A DNA stretch of 15,530 nucleotides from Bacteroidales bacterium UBA4243. GTDB taxonomy: Bacteria > Bacteroidota > Bacteroidia > Bacteroidales > F082. The stretch is taken from NCBI GenBank assembly GCA_002396205.1, contig DGXB01000056.1:1-15530 (forward strand). Reading direction: 5' to 3'. Numbering within the stretch: the stretch's first letter is position 1; every line of letters starts with the position of its first letter. Shown here one piece after another: positions 5,941 to 13,420 of the stretch. The notes beneath the pieces are model-generated. The model was given only the letters and a program-made list of their open reading frames with translations, ran no database searches and was not told where the DNA came from. Position numbers and translations under genes: made by a program.

Positions 5941-7326
5941 ATGAAAAAACTCCTACTCTTTGTTTTGACCTGTCTCGGCTTCGCCATGGGCGGCATGGCG
6001 CAAACCGACACCGAGTTCTGGTTTGCCGCCCCCGACCTTGAGGCCGGCCATGCCCAACAACCCATCCGATTCTGCATCGTCTCCTACGAGACGGCGGCCA
6101 CTGTGGTTTTCGAACAACCCGCCAACAACGCCTTTTCGCCGCAGACTTTCCAACTCAGTGCCAACGATTTCTATGTCTACGACGTGTCGAGCATCATCGA
6201 CATGGTGGAAACCAGGCCCTACAACACCGTGGTCAACTATGGCTTCCACATCACCTCGACGTCACCCGTTTCGGTCTATTACGAGTCGGACAACAACAAC
6301 AGCGAAATCTATTGCCTCAAAGGTAGCAACGCATTGGGAACCAACTTCGTGGTGCCGATGCAATACCTTTATGAGAACTATTATTCCAACACTTGCAGTC
6401 GCATCGAGGTGGTGGCCACGCAAAACAACACGATGGTCACCTTTGTTCCCTCGGTGGCCATCAAGGGAGGGGGACAGCCTGGCGTGCCGGTCAACGTGAC
6501 GCTCAACCGAGGCCAGTCGTATGCCATCGAAGCCAGCAACGCGGCTGGAGCCGGTCACTTGCGCAACACTTGGGTCACCTCCAACAAGCCCATTGCCGTC
6601 AACACCTCCGACGACTCGGTCAACCTCAACACGCACCAAGACCTCATCGGCGACCAGATTGTGCCTGTCAGCCTGCTGGGGACCGACTATTTCGCCATTT
6701 GGAACAACACGGGCAACGAGCACCTTTTCATCTTCCCGACGGAAAACAACACCCACGTCTACCTGAACGGCGGCAATACCCCTGTAGCCACCTTGAACGT
6801 GGGCCAGGAATACACCTGCCAAATCACCTCCAACGTGGTGGCCATCCATGCCGACAAGCCTATATCGGTGTTCCAGATGTCGTCAAGCTCGAACTACGAG
6901 TTGGGCGGCACGCTGTTGCCCCAAATCAACTGTACTGGCTCGCGCAAGATTGCCTACAAACGCCAAAACGCCTCCGATTTGGTCATCACCTTGATTGTGA
7001 AGACCTCCGACGTGGGCGGCTTCAGGCTCAACGGCGACGCCACCTGCATCACTGCCTCCGACTTCAGCACCATTCCTTCCAACACGGCCTATTCGTATTG
7101 CCGGAAAAACGTCAGCGCCTATGTGCCTACCAACGGCGTGATGAAATTGGAAAACATCTACAACGACGGCTATTTCCACCTCGGCATCCTGACGGGCGAA
7201 TCTGGAACATGGAACTATGGCTATTTCTCTGATTACCAACCTTATGCCCCTATGCTGAGTTTGAAATGGACGAGAACTATTGCGCGGGCGAAACCATCAG
7301 GTTCAGCTATACCGCCGAAAACGTGA
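5941..7326 (+). CDS. IgGFc-binding-type surface protein, N-terminal half (frameshifted)
   Basis: This 461-residue ORF is the N-terminal half of an apparently broken gene. It begins with a Sec signal peptide (cleavage expected near GMAQ, residue ~21), then TDTEFWFAAPDL. A long beta-rich region follows with the stretches SNKPIAVNTSDDSVN and GDQIVPVSLLGTDYF (about residues 212-251) and ends at NYGYFSDYQPYAP. These are hallmarks I associate with the IgGFc-binding-protein N-terminal domain family, found in bacterial surface proteins. The last ~20 residues, after QPYAP, are basic and unlike the rest: they are out-of-frame translation. The ORF has no sorting domain, whereas the overlapping ORF from 7266 has a sorting domain but no signal peptide. 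A single-base -1 shift near the C4 run at 7247-7250 would join them into about 1190 residues. As read, the product would reach the periplasm but lack the T9SS signal. Actual Ig binding is not shown. Confidence 0.8.
   Translation: MKKLLLFVLTCLGFAMGGMAQTDTEFWFAAPDLEAGHAQQPIRFCIVSYETAATVVFEQPANNAFSPQTFQLSANDFYVYDVSSIIDMVETRPYNTVVNYGFHITSTSPVSVYYESDNNNSEIYCLKGSNALGTNFVVPMQYLYENYYSNTCSRIEVVATQNNTMVTFVPSVAIKGGGQPGVPVNVTLNRGQSYAIEASNAAGAGHLRNTWVTSNKPIAVNTSDDSVNLNTHQDLIGDQIVPVSLLGTDYFAIWNNTGNEHLFIFPTENNTHVYLNGGNTPVATLNVGQEYTCQITSNVVAIHADKPISVFQMSSSSNYELGGTLLPQINCTGSRKIAYKRQNASDLVITLIVKTSDVGGFRLNGDATCITASDFSTIPSNTAYSYCRKNVSAYVPTNGVMKLENIYNDGYFHLGILTGESGTWNYGYFSDYQPYAPMLSLKWTRTIARAKPSGSAIPPKT
7233..7326 (+). 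other. Frameshift zone joining the two halves of the second surface-protein gene
   Basis: The upstream frame stays open to TGA 7324-7326. The downstream frame opens after its last upstream stop, TGA 7230-7232, so a shift must fall in this interval. A -1 slip, or one C missing from the run at 7247-7250, gives the smooth join SDYQPYAP-YAEFEMDENYCAG. No canonical slippery heptamer is present. Sequencing error, a true mutation and slippage-driven variation all remain possible. Confidence 0.82.
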
Positions 7327-9512
7327 GCAACCTCGTTTTGGTCTTGCCCGATGGCAGCACGATGTCGCCACCGCCTTTTGTCATCTACAATTGCCAAACG
7401 AGCCATTCGGGACGCTATTTCTTGCAAGGCGACGGTTGCAATGGCACTCAAATCCTCGATTACATTGAAATCCATGTGGGTGAGTCCGCCGAGGCCAACA
7501 TCACCCTGCAAGGCTGCAACCAAGTCAGCTGGCACGGACACACTTTCACGCATTCCGTCGACAGCACTTGGACGGTGCAAGGCGTCACCCAAAACGGGTG
7601 CGACAGCATCTATCACCTTAATATCACGGTGCACTATGACGAGAACGTGACGTTAGACCCCGTGGAGGCCTGCGACAGCTACACTTGGCACGGCTCGACA
7701 TACACGCAGAGCGGATTCTATGACTACCAGACGACGACGCAATACGGCTGCCAACGGGTGGAGCACCTGCCGCTGACCATCCACCATAGCGACACGGTCG
7801 ACTTCAACGTGACCGCCTGCGAGGAATACACGTGGCACGGGACGACCTACACCGAGTCGGGCACGCATAACTACAACACGACGAACCAATACGGCTGCAA
7901 CCGCCTCGAACGGCTCTTCCTGACCATCAGCGACAGCTACCGCGAGGTGTTGCCGGTGACGGAGTGCGACAGCTACTTCTGGCCCATGACCCAGCAGTGG
8001 TACTACGCCACAGCGATGGACTCCATCGTCGTTGAAGGCGAGCACGGTCAATGCGACAGCACCTTCGTGCTCGACCTGACAATCCACTATGCCGACACAA
8101 TCGACTTGGAGCCAGTGACGGCTTGTGAGTCGTACCCATGGTACGGCACGACCTACACCGAGAGCGGGACGTACAGCCACCCAACGACTAACGAATACGG
8201 CTGCGACCGCTTGGAGCGTCTGCAGGTGACCATCAACCACGACAGCGAATCCGAGTTTTGGGTGACGAGCTGCGAGCCATACGAATGGTTCGGGACGACC
8301 TATGACCAGCCCGGCGACTACGAACACCATATCCCCAACACGGCGGGCTGCGACAGCCTGATTGTCATGCACCTTGAGTTGGGCGACGACTATGTGATGG
8401 ACGAGACGGTGACGGCCTGTGACAGCTACACATGGCATGGCACGACCTACACGGCGGGCGGCGACTTCGACATCATGGTGGAGAACCCTGACGGCTGCGA
8501 CAGCATATTCAAGTTGCACCTGACCTTGGGCCACACGGCAGAGCGCGAGTTCGACAAGCAGGTGTGCGAGCCGATGCAGTGGTACGAGCATTGGTGCGAC
8601 CACGACGGCGACTATGTGCACACCTTCACCGACCCAGCGGGCTGCGACAGCATCGTGACGATGCACTTCACGATCGGTTCGGAGATGCTCATCGAGTTCG
8701 ACACCTTAGCTTGCGAGCCATTCCAGTGGCACGGTCAGTACTGCGGCGAGAACGGCGGCACGTACCAGTTCACGATCCCGTCGGCGTTAGGCTGCGACAG
8801 TACGATGGTGATGCACCTTAAATTGGTGGAGTTGCAGGAGACGGTGGAGACCATCGAGACGTGCGACCCCTACGAATACGGCGGCGTGGTCTACAGCGAG
8901 CCGGGAGAGTACTACCTTGTGGCCGACACGATACCGTCGGCAATGGGCTGCGACAGCGTGATCAATGTGAAGAGACTGAAGATAAACCCATTGGAGGAGA
9001 AGGTGGAGGACATGGGGCACTACAGCCTGTATGTGGCCTCGAACTACGTGATGGGTGTCTACACCTTCGAGATCGACACGACGGGCGTCGTTGGACAGGT
9101 GGAGTGGTCGTTGAGCAACCCCAGTTGGTCCATCCTTGAGGAAGGGCAGTCGTGGTGCAAGATACTGGTGGCCACGCCGGGCGAGTGCGTGCTGAGCGCG
9201 AAGCTGAGGGAGGAATGCTCGATGATAGCTCGGCAGTTCATCCTGAAGGCAGGCTTCTTCGGCATCGACGACCAATTGGAACAGTCGGTGAGCCTCTATC
9301 CCAACCCCACCGACGGTCGGCTGACCATCGAGGCCGAGGGCATCGAGAGCGTGCGCATCGTCGACATGATGGGGCAAACACTACTGAACCGCCAGTTTGG
9401 ATGCACCAATAGCGTGACACTACAGATGGATGGCTTTGCGCCTTCTGTCTATCTGATTGATATAAAGACTATTAAAGGAGAAGTGAAAAAACGGGTAGTG
9501 TTGTGCCGATGA
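7266..9512 (+). CDS. T9SS surface protein, C-terminal half with ten Cys-pair repeats (frameshifted)
   Basis: A 748-codon ORF that continues the IgGFc-type protein in another frame. The ATG at 7266 is probably not a real start: there is no signal peptide, no promoter, and it overlaps the upstream ORF by 61 bases. Residues ~1-75 are an Ig-like segment (YCAGETIRFSYTAENVSNL...). Ten Cys-pair modules follow, with first Cys at 84, 136, 185, 234, 287, 336, 385, 434, 483 and 533. Residues ~578-670 are the pre-sorting domain shared with the neighbouring loci (SLYVASN...W-SLSNP-W...). Residues ~672-748 are a T9SS type A sorting domain (VSLYPNPTDG... to VKKRVVL). In the restored protein these make a rod displayed on the cell surface. 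If the shift is real, this half is either untranslated or stranded in the cytoplasm. No terminator is seen after it. Confidence 0.8.
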   Translation: MDENYCAGETIRFSYTAENVSNLVLVLPDGSTMSPPPFVIYNCQTSHSGRYFLQGDGCNGTQILDYIEIHVGESAEANITLQGCNQVSWHGHTFTHSVDSTWTVQGVTQNGCDSIYHLNITVHYDENVTLDPVEACDSYTWHGSTYTQSGFYDYQTTTQYGCQRVEHLPLTIHHSDTVDFNVTACEEYTWHGTTYTESGTHNYNTTNQYGCNRLERLFLTISDSYREVLPVTECDSYFWPMTQQWYYATAMDSIVVEGEHGQCDSTFVLDLTIHYADTIDLEPVTACESYPWYGTTYTESGTYSHPTTNEYGCDRLERLQVTINHDSESEFWVTSCEPYEWFGTTYDQPGDYEHHIPNTAGCDSLIVMHLELGDDYVMDETVTACDSYTWHGTTYTAGGDFDIMVENPDGCDSIFKLHLTLGHTAEREFDKQVCEPMQWYEHWCDHDGDYVHTFTDPAGCDSIVTMHFTIGSEMLIEFDTLACEPFQWHGQYCGENGGTYQFTIPSALGCDSTMVMHLKLVELQETVETIETCDPYEYGGVVYSEPGEYYLVADTIPSAMGCDSVINVKRLKINPLEEKVEDMGHYSLYVASNYVMGVYTFEIDTTGVVGQVEWSLSNPSWSILEEGQSWCKILVATPGECVLSAKLREECSMIARQFILKAGFFGIDDQLEQSVSLYPNPTDGRLTIEAEGIESVRIVDMMGQTLLNRQFGCTNSVTLQMDGFAPSVYLIDIKTIKGEVKKRVVLCR
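7509..8990 (+). repeat. Ten tandem Cys-pair modules, period ~147 nt (protein-coding)
   Basis: First Cys codons fall at 7515, 7671, 7818, 7965, 8124, 8271, 8418, 8565, 8712 and 8862, giving spacings of 49 residues with 50, 52 and 53 as exceptions. The consensus is T-A-C-[DE]-x-Y-x-W-H-G-T-T-Y-T-E-S-G-x-Y, a variable stretch, then G-C-D-S-x-x-x-L-x-[LIV]-T-I. Copies 3 and 5 still share 15 identical bases (7842-7856 and 8148-8162), a trace of tandem duplication. Confidence 0.88.
9326..9356 (+). repeat. 31-nt segment identical to 5604-5634
   Basis: This is the partner of the segment in the first surface-protein gene, in the same place within the sorting-domain code and encoding IEAEGIESVR. It is followed within ten bases by ATGATGGGGCA in both genes. 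Confidence 0.8.
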
Positions 9513-9564
9513 GGAACGTGGTTTAATTTTGGTGAAAAACGACGAAGCCAATCGAATTATTTCC

Positions 9565-9572
9565 TATTTTTG
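9565..9572 (+). promoter_or_regulatory. -7 promoter box (TATTTTTG) for the third surface-protein gene
   Basis: TATTTTTG, followed by C, is identical to the -7 core of the two preceding loci and ends 24 bases before the chosen ATG (9597). No TTTG lies at the usual 19-21 base spacing; the nearest one (9528-9531) is too far. This is a core match with a weak or absent -33 box. The box contains the TTG that would otherwise extend the gene. Confidence 0.65.
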
Positions 9573-9596
9573 CGGCTTATGAAAGTGATAAATACA

Positions 9597-11906
9597 ATGA
9601 AAAATAGGTTCATTCTGTCAGCGATATGGCTGTTGCTGTGCATGGTGGCACAAGCCCAGCCTGTCACCATAACCCCTCCAGAGGCTTTCATCGAGCTTGG
9701 CGAGTCGGTGACGCTGACGGCTTCGGGCGCGATATACTACACTTGGTCGCCCGAAACGGGTCTGTCGGACATCGAAGGCCCTGTCACGGTGGCCTCGCCC
9801 ACGGTGACCACCACCTACACCTGCTCAGGCTTCGCCCTTGGCGACGAGAGCGTGATTAACAGTAACTTCGACCAAGGCAACGTCGGTTTTACGTCGGCCT
9901 ATACCTATACCAACGACTTGCAGCCAGAAGGCACTTATAGCGTGGGTCCCAATGCAAGCGCGTTCCACCCCGACTTTGTTGGCACGGGTCATGGCGGTTC
10001 GGGCAATTTCATGGTCGTCAACGGCGCGACGAGTCCGGGCACCAACGTATGGACCGAGCAAATCACGGTGAACCCCAACACCTACTATGCCTTTTCGACG
10101 TGGGTCTGCACCGTGAGTCCCGCCGGCGACGTGGCACGGCTGCAATTCAGCATCAACGGAACGCAGATTGGCGATGTGTTCATGGCTCCCGACTATACTA
10201 ACGAGTGGCTTCAGTTCTATGAGTTGTGGTACAGTGGCGACAACACCTCGGCTTCCATCACCATCCTCAACCAAAACACGGCGGGTGGCGGCAACGACTT
10301 CGGCCTCGACGACATCTCCTTCTGCGAATTGGTTCTCGTCGGCGCCCCCGAATGCACCGTCCATGTGGGTTCAATGAGCGCTTCGGCCACGGCTGACCAA
10401 ACCGAGTTTTGCGAAGGCGGGTCCACCACGCTTCATGCCACGGCTACTGGCGGCACAAACGACTACACTTTCAGCTGGTCGCCGGCCAATACGCTCGACA
10501 ACCCCAATGCCCAACACCCAGTGGCCACGCCGCCCGTGGGCACCACGACCTACACCTGCCACGTCAGCGACGGATTGACCGAACAAGACGTTGCCGTGAC
10601 CGTGACGGTCTATCCCAACATGACGAAATACATCGAGGCCAGCATTTGCGAAAACGATAGCTACGACTTCTTCGGCCAGATGCTGACCGAGCCAGGGCCT
10701 TACGAGCACCATCTCCAAACCATTCACGGCTGCGACAGTCTCATCCACCTCACGCTTTCGGTCGACGAATACCAAATGCCACCCGTGGTCGAGCAATACG
10801 AATGCTATGCTCATGGCACAACCCCATCGTGGACCTGGGACAAGACGGGCACGACTTACCATGAGGATGCCACCGACGAAATCCTGCTCGACGACCCCAA
10901 CGGCGGCTGCCCCATCCTGCATCGCCTCGACTTGAGGTTCCACGAGGAATACCTCAACGAGACCTCAAAGACCGCCTGCAATGAGTTTTATTGGCCTGTT
11001 TCGGGAGAGACCTATAACCAAAGCCAGGAGCTTACCAAGACCTTCCATCACGAGTTTGGCGACAAGATGTGCGACAGCACTTATGTCCTCCATCTGACCA
11101 TCGCCAGCTACGAAACCACCGACCTTCTTGACGAAACGGGCTGCGACACCTATCTTTGGAGTCCCGAAGGACACGATTACACGACCACCGACGCTTACGA
11201 CCCTGAAGATCATCAATATACCGAGTCGGGCACTTATCAAAGGACGTATCAGAACCAGATGGGCTGCGACAGCATCGTGACCGTATATCTGAACCTCGAC
11301 TATTCCCCACATCCCACCGAAATCATGCCTGTGGACCCTGAGATTCCTGCACCGCATTGGGTGATTACGGCCACCGAGTTCCAAGTCAACGCCTACGATT
11401 ATTATGTACAGGACATCAATCCCGAATGCGAATGGGATTCGGTGCGCTGGAGCTTTGCCACGCCTTCGGAATGGATATTGGAGCCTTCGGGCGACAAGCA
11501 TGAGCGTTGCAGGGTGTATGTGCTCGACCATGTGGACGACACCGTCTGGCTTGAGGCAAGGGCCTACAACCACTGCGCCACCGATGGCGTTACGCAGCGC
11601 TATTGGCTGATTGCCTCGTTTTATGACGTGGACGAATACGGTCCTTCGACAGGCTCAGGGAGCTTCACCGTGATGCCCAATCCCAACAACGGCCAAATGG
11701 ACATCCGTTTCGAGCAACTTACGGGAAAAAACGACCTCAAGGTGTATGACATGAGAGGAGTATTGATTGATAACTTGCAGGTTTTCAATGATTTGGATAC
11801 ATTTGTCTTGAATTACAATATGAAAAACCACGCCGATGGCATCTATCTCTTTGTCGCTACAGGCAAGGAAGGCACGGTGACTCGGAAAGTGGTCGTCAAC
11901 CCGTAA
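9597..11906 (+). CDS. Modular T9SS-exported surface protein (769 aa)
   Basis: The third member of the surface-protein group. The signal peptide is residues ~1-21 (MKNRFILSAIW... to AQAQ). An Ig/PKD-like domain (~22-80) has the YYTWSPETGLS and TTTYTCSG motifs. A jelly-roll domain (~85-245) ends NDFGLDDISF and is homologous to the head of the first protein. A second Ig-like domain (~258-340) starts near FCEGGSTTL. Four degenerate Cys-pair modules (~345-572) include GCDSLIHL and GCDSIVTV. The shared pre-sorting domain is ~587-681, and the T9SS type A sorting domain ~689-769 (MPNPNNG... to RKVVVNP). I chose the ATG at 9597 because it starts the signal peptide; TTG 9570 lies within the -7 box and ATG 9579 would sit almost on the expected transcript start. 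Residues 682-689 come from the 24-bp repeat element. The ligand is unknown. Confidence 0.87.
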   Translation: MKNRFILSAIWLLLCMVAQAQPVTITPPEAFIELGESVTLTASGAIYYTWSPETGLSDIEGPVTVASPTVTTTYTCSGFALGDESVINSNFDQGNVGFTSAYTYTNDLQPEGTYSVGPNASAFHPDFVGTGHGGSGNFMVVNGATSPGTNVWTEQITVNPNTYYAFSTWVCTVSPAGDVARLQFSINGTQIGDVFMAPDYTNEWLQFYELWYSGDNTSASITILNQNTAGGGNDFGLDDISFCELVLVGAPECTVHVGSMSASATADQTEFCEGGSTTLHATATGGTNDYTFSWSPANTLDNPNAQHPVATPPVGTTTYTCHVSDGLTEQDVAVTVTVYPNMTKYIEASICENDSYDFFGQMLTEPGPYEHHLQTIHGCDSLIHLTLSVDEYQMPPVVEQYECYAHGTTPSWTWDKTGTTYHEDATDEILLDDPNGGCPILHRLDLRFHEEYLNETSKTACNEFYWPVSGETYNQSQELTKTFHHEFGDKMCDSTYVLHLTIASYETTDLLDETGCDTYLWSPEGHDYTTTDAYDPEDHQYTESGTYQRTYQNQMGCDSIVTVYLNLDYSPHPTEIMPVDPEIPAPHWVITATEFQVNAYDYYVQDINPECEWDSVRWSFATPSEWILEPSGDKHERCRVYVLDHVDDTVWLEARAYNHCATDGVTQRYWLIASFYDVDEYGPSTGSGSFTVMPNPNNGQMDIRFEQLTGKNDLKVYDMRGVLIDNLQVFNDLDTFVLNYNMKNHADGIYLFVATGKEGTVTRKVVVNP
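11640..11663 (-). repeat. 24-bp dispersed element, in-frame copy inside a coding region
   Basis: The + strand carries the core CCTTCGACAGGCTCAGG, the reverse complement of the element at 570-593 with one change in 18 bases. It spans exactly eight codons (GPSTGSGS) in the linker between the pre-sorting domain and the sorting domain. The two sister proteins have only a short linker at the same place (FGVDEQAFEV and FGIDDQLEQSV). Confidence 0.6.
11774..11805 (+). promoter_or_regulatory. Candidate internal promoter for the lipoprotein-barrel genes
   Basis: TACATTTG (11798-11805) matches TAnnTTTG exactly and lies 20 bases after CTTG (11774-11777). It is inside the AT-rich last ~130 bases of the third surface-protein gene, about 113 bases before the lipoprotein start. 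It may let the downstream genes be transcribed independently. Confidence 0.4.
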
Positions 11907-11918
11907 ATGAATGAGACC

Positions 11919-12569
11919 ATGAAGAAAAAGAGCATCATAATGGGTCTGTCGCTGCTATTGGCGGGAGGCCTCGCTTTGAGTTCGTGTACCGAAAACGAAG
12001 AAAACACCATCGTTCCCATTGGGACTGAATACTATATAGACGACATTCTCTCAGTGATCCCCGATTCGTTGGAGACCCGTTTCCTGGCCGAATTTGGCAA
12101 CATCCCCGAAGGGCCTGTTCCCCCAAAGATTGAGGACAGCTATAAGGTGAATCCCAAGCAACGCGTTGGCTCGAATGTGGCAGGATGGCCGCTGCATCCC
12201 ATCGAAGAGGACCTGCTCATGCGGTTTTCCACGCAGCACAATGAGTTGATTACCTTGACTCTGAAAGAAGCTACCGAAAACTTTACCGACACGGTATTCG
12301 TTTGCGGCAACGGCAACGGATTCGCCGTGTATTTTATCGAGAACTTGGAATACGATTTGGCATTGGACACGGTGTCCTATCACGTCAACATGAAGCGTGG
12401 CGTAATCATGAAAGGCAAGATGGCCGCTGACGGTATCGCCGATTTCCGCTATGCCACCATCATCATGGAAACCTCCGACAACTCCCACGGCCTCATCGAG
12501 CAATATCCCAACGGCTCGTATTTCATCTATAAGGACGGCGACGGCAAAGCCGAGAATTTTGATTGGTAA
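11919..12569 (+). CDS. Surface-type lipoprotein of unknown function (216 aa)
   Basis: The signal sequence MKKKSIIMGLSLLLAGG ends in the lipobox L-S-S-C, with the lipidated Cys at residue 23, so this is a signal-peptidase-II lipoprotein. The residues after Cys (T-E-N-E-E-N) are acidic, resembling the lipoprotein export signals reported for surface-exposed Bacteroidota lipoproteins; surface location is therefore plausible but inferred. The mature ~194 residues have alternating hydrophobic stretches typical of beta structure (LITLTLKE, VSYHVNMKRGVIMKGKMA) and end PNGSYFIYKDGDGKAENFDW. I recognise no named domain. An ATG at 11907, immediately after the upstream stop, would add four residues; I prefer 11919 because it starts the basic n-region. 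It lies 12 bases after the third surface-protein gene and 13 bases before the barrel gene, so co-transcription is likely. Confidence 0.82.
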   Translation: MKKKSIIMGLSLLLAGGLALSSCTENEENTIVPIGTEYYIDDILSVIPDSLETRFLAEFGNIPEGPVPPKIEDSYKVNPKQRVGSNVAGWPLHPIEEDLLMRFSTQHNELITLTLKEATENFTDTVFVCGNGNGFAVYFIENLEYDLALDTVSYHVNMKRGVIMKGKMAADGIADFRYATIIMETSDNSHGLIEQYPNGSYFIYKDGDGKAENFDW

Positions 12570-12582
12570 AAAACGAAATGCT

Positions 12583-13407
12583 ATGAAAAAGTGTTTGATA
12601 ATCATCGGAATTTTGTTAGGGATGACCCTCGTTTCTGAGGCACAAATGCGAGGGAACACCCAAGAAAGCAAAGTGGTTGCTATCGGCTTGAAAGGCGGCC
12701 TCAACTTCCCTCGGATGTATTATTACAACAACCCACCCATGAACCAAACTAATCAGGCCTTCACGCTTACGCCCATGGGTGGCCTCTTTCTCGACATCCC
12801 CTTGACCAACACATTGATGATGTCGCCCGAGGTAGTTTACCTCAAGCGCGGCACGGACATGTCATACGAGCATCATTCGGGCGCACAGGTTCATTACACG
12901 ATGTCGGTGCATTTCGTCGACGTGCGTCTGCCTTTCGAGTTGCGTTGGCCTATAACGAACTATTTCCAGCCTTATCTTGTGTTGGGTGCCGAGGCGGGAA
13001 TGCGCTTGGGTGGCGAAATCCACATGGACCGCACCGAGCCGGCACTGTTCGACCAGACCATCACCGTTGGCAATGCCAATATGGCCATGATTCATGCCGG
13101 GGGCTTCGCCGGTGTGGGCATACGCAGCCGACTCCCTTTGGGTAGCCGCGACATCGTTCTCAAACTCAGTGCCTCCTTGCATCAAGGCCTGCTCGACAGC
13201 TATTCGGCAGGGGAGAAGGACGGCACCATGCCCGCCCTCAACGTTAACGCCTACCAGCCCAAAGGCTCTCGCTTGGCGCAGGGTCTCGAAGTCTGCTTAG
13301 GCATCGCCATTCCGCTGGAGCATGAAGACGATGCCTGTGCCACTTTCTCCAACGACCGTCGTTGGTTCAGGCGCAGCAGAAGTTCTAACTCTGGCACTTG
13401 GTGGTAA
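12583..13407 (+). CDS. Outer-membrane beta-barrel protein (porin-like, 274 aa)
   Basis: A signal peptide (MKKCLIIIGILLGMTLVSEA, cleavage before Q) precedes alternating amphipathic strands. These include VVAIGLKGGLNFPR, TLTPMGGLFLDIPL, TMMSP-type turns, VHFVDVRLPFELRW, YLVLGAEAGMRLGG, HAGGFAGVGIRSRLPL and LEVCLGIAIPL. That layout fits the small outer-membrane beta-barrel (PorT/OMP_b-brl-like) proteins of Bacteroidota. The start at 12583 begins the signal peptide; the longer open frame upstream overlaps the lipoprotein gene and looks like out-of-frame sequence. After the last strand there is an unusual ~25-residue tail rich in Arg and aromatics (RRWFRRSRSS, ending WW), where barrels normally stop at the final strand. 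It sits between the lipoprotein gene and the BatA gene (13-base gaps on each side), suggesting one operon. Exact role unknown. Confidence 0.8.
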   Translation: MKKCLIIIGILLGMTLVSEAQMRGNTQESKVVAIGLKGGLNFPRMYYYNNPPMNQTNQAFTLTPMGGLFLDIPLTNTLMMSPEVVYLKRGTDMSYEHHSGAQVHYTMSVHFVDVRLPFELRWPITNYFQPYLVLGAEAGMRLGGEIHMDRTEPALFDQTITVGNANMAMIHAGGFAGVGIRSRLPLGSRDIVLKLSASLHQGLLDSYSAGEKDGTMPALNVNAYQPKGSRLAQGLEVCLGIAIPLEHEDDACATFSNDRRWFRRSRSSNSGTWW

Positions 13408-13420
13408 AGCCTCGTCAAGT

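Noticed and set aside
7240..7262. Programmed -1 ribosomal frameshift site
   Set aside because: There is no X-XXY-YYZ slippery heptamer at the frame change and I see no strong downstream pseudoknot; a base deletion is simpler.
7653..8666. Antisense frame of 337 codons opposite the Cys-pair array
   Set aside because: Its apparent internal repetition simply reflects the 147-nt repeat on the + strand.
7509..8990. CRISPR-like regular repeat spacing
   Set aside because: The 147-nt period is a multiple of three, stays in one open frame, and conserves amino acids more than bases; it is a protein repeat array.
9570..9596. TTG 9570 or ATG 9579 as start of the third surface protein
   Set aside because: TTG overlaps the -7 box and ATG 9579 would be essentially leaderless; ATG 9597 begins a normal signal peptide.
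12451..12582. Upstream extension of the barrel protein
   Set aside because: It overlaps the lipoprotein gene in another frame and has a Pro/Ser/Thr-rich composition typical of out-of-frame sequence; the signal peptide begins at 12583.
13322..13420. Upstream extension of the BatA protein
   Set aside because: It overlaps the end of the barrel gene and precedes the family's conserved N-terminus; ATG 13421 gives the expected start.
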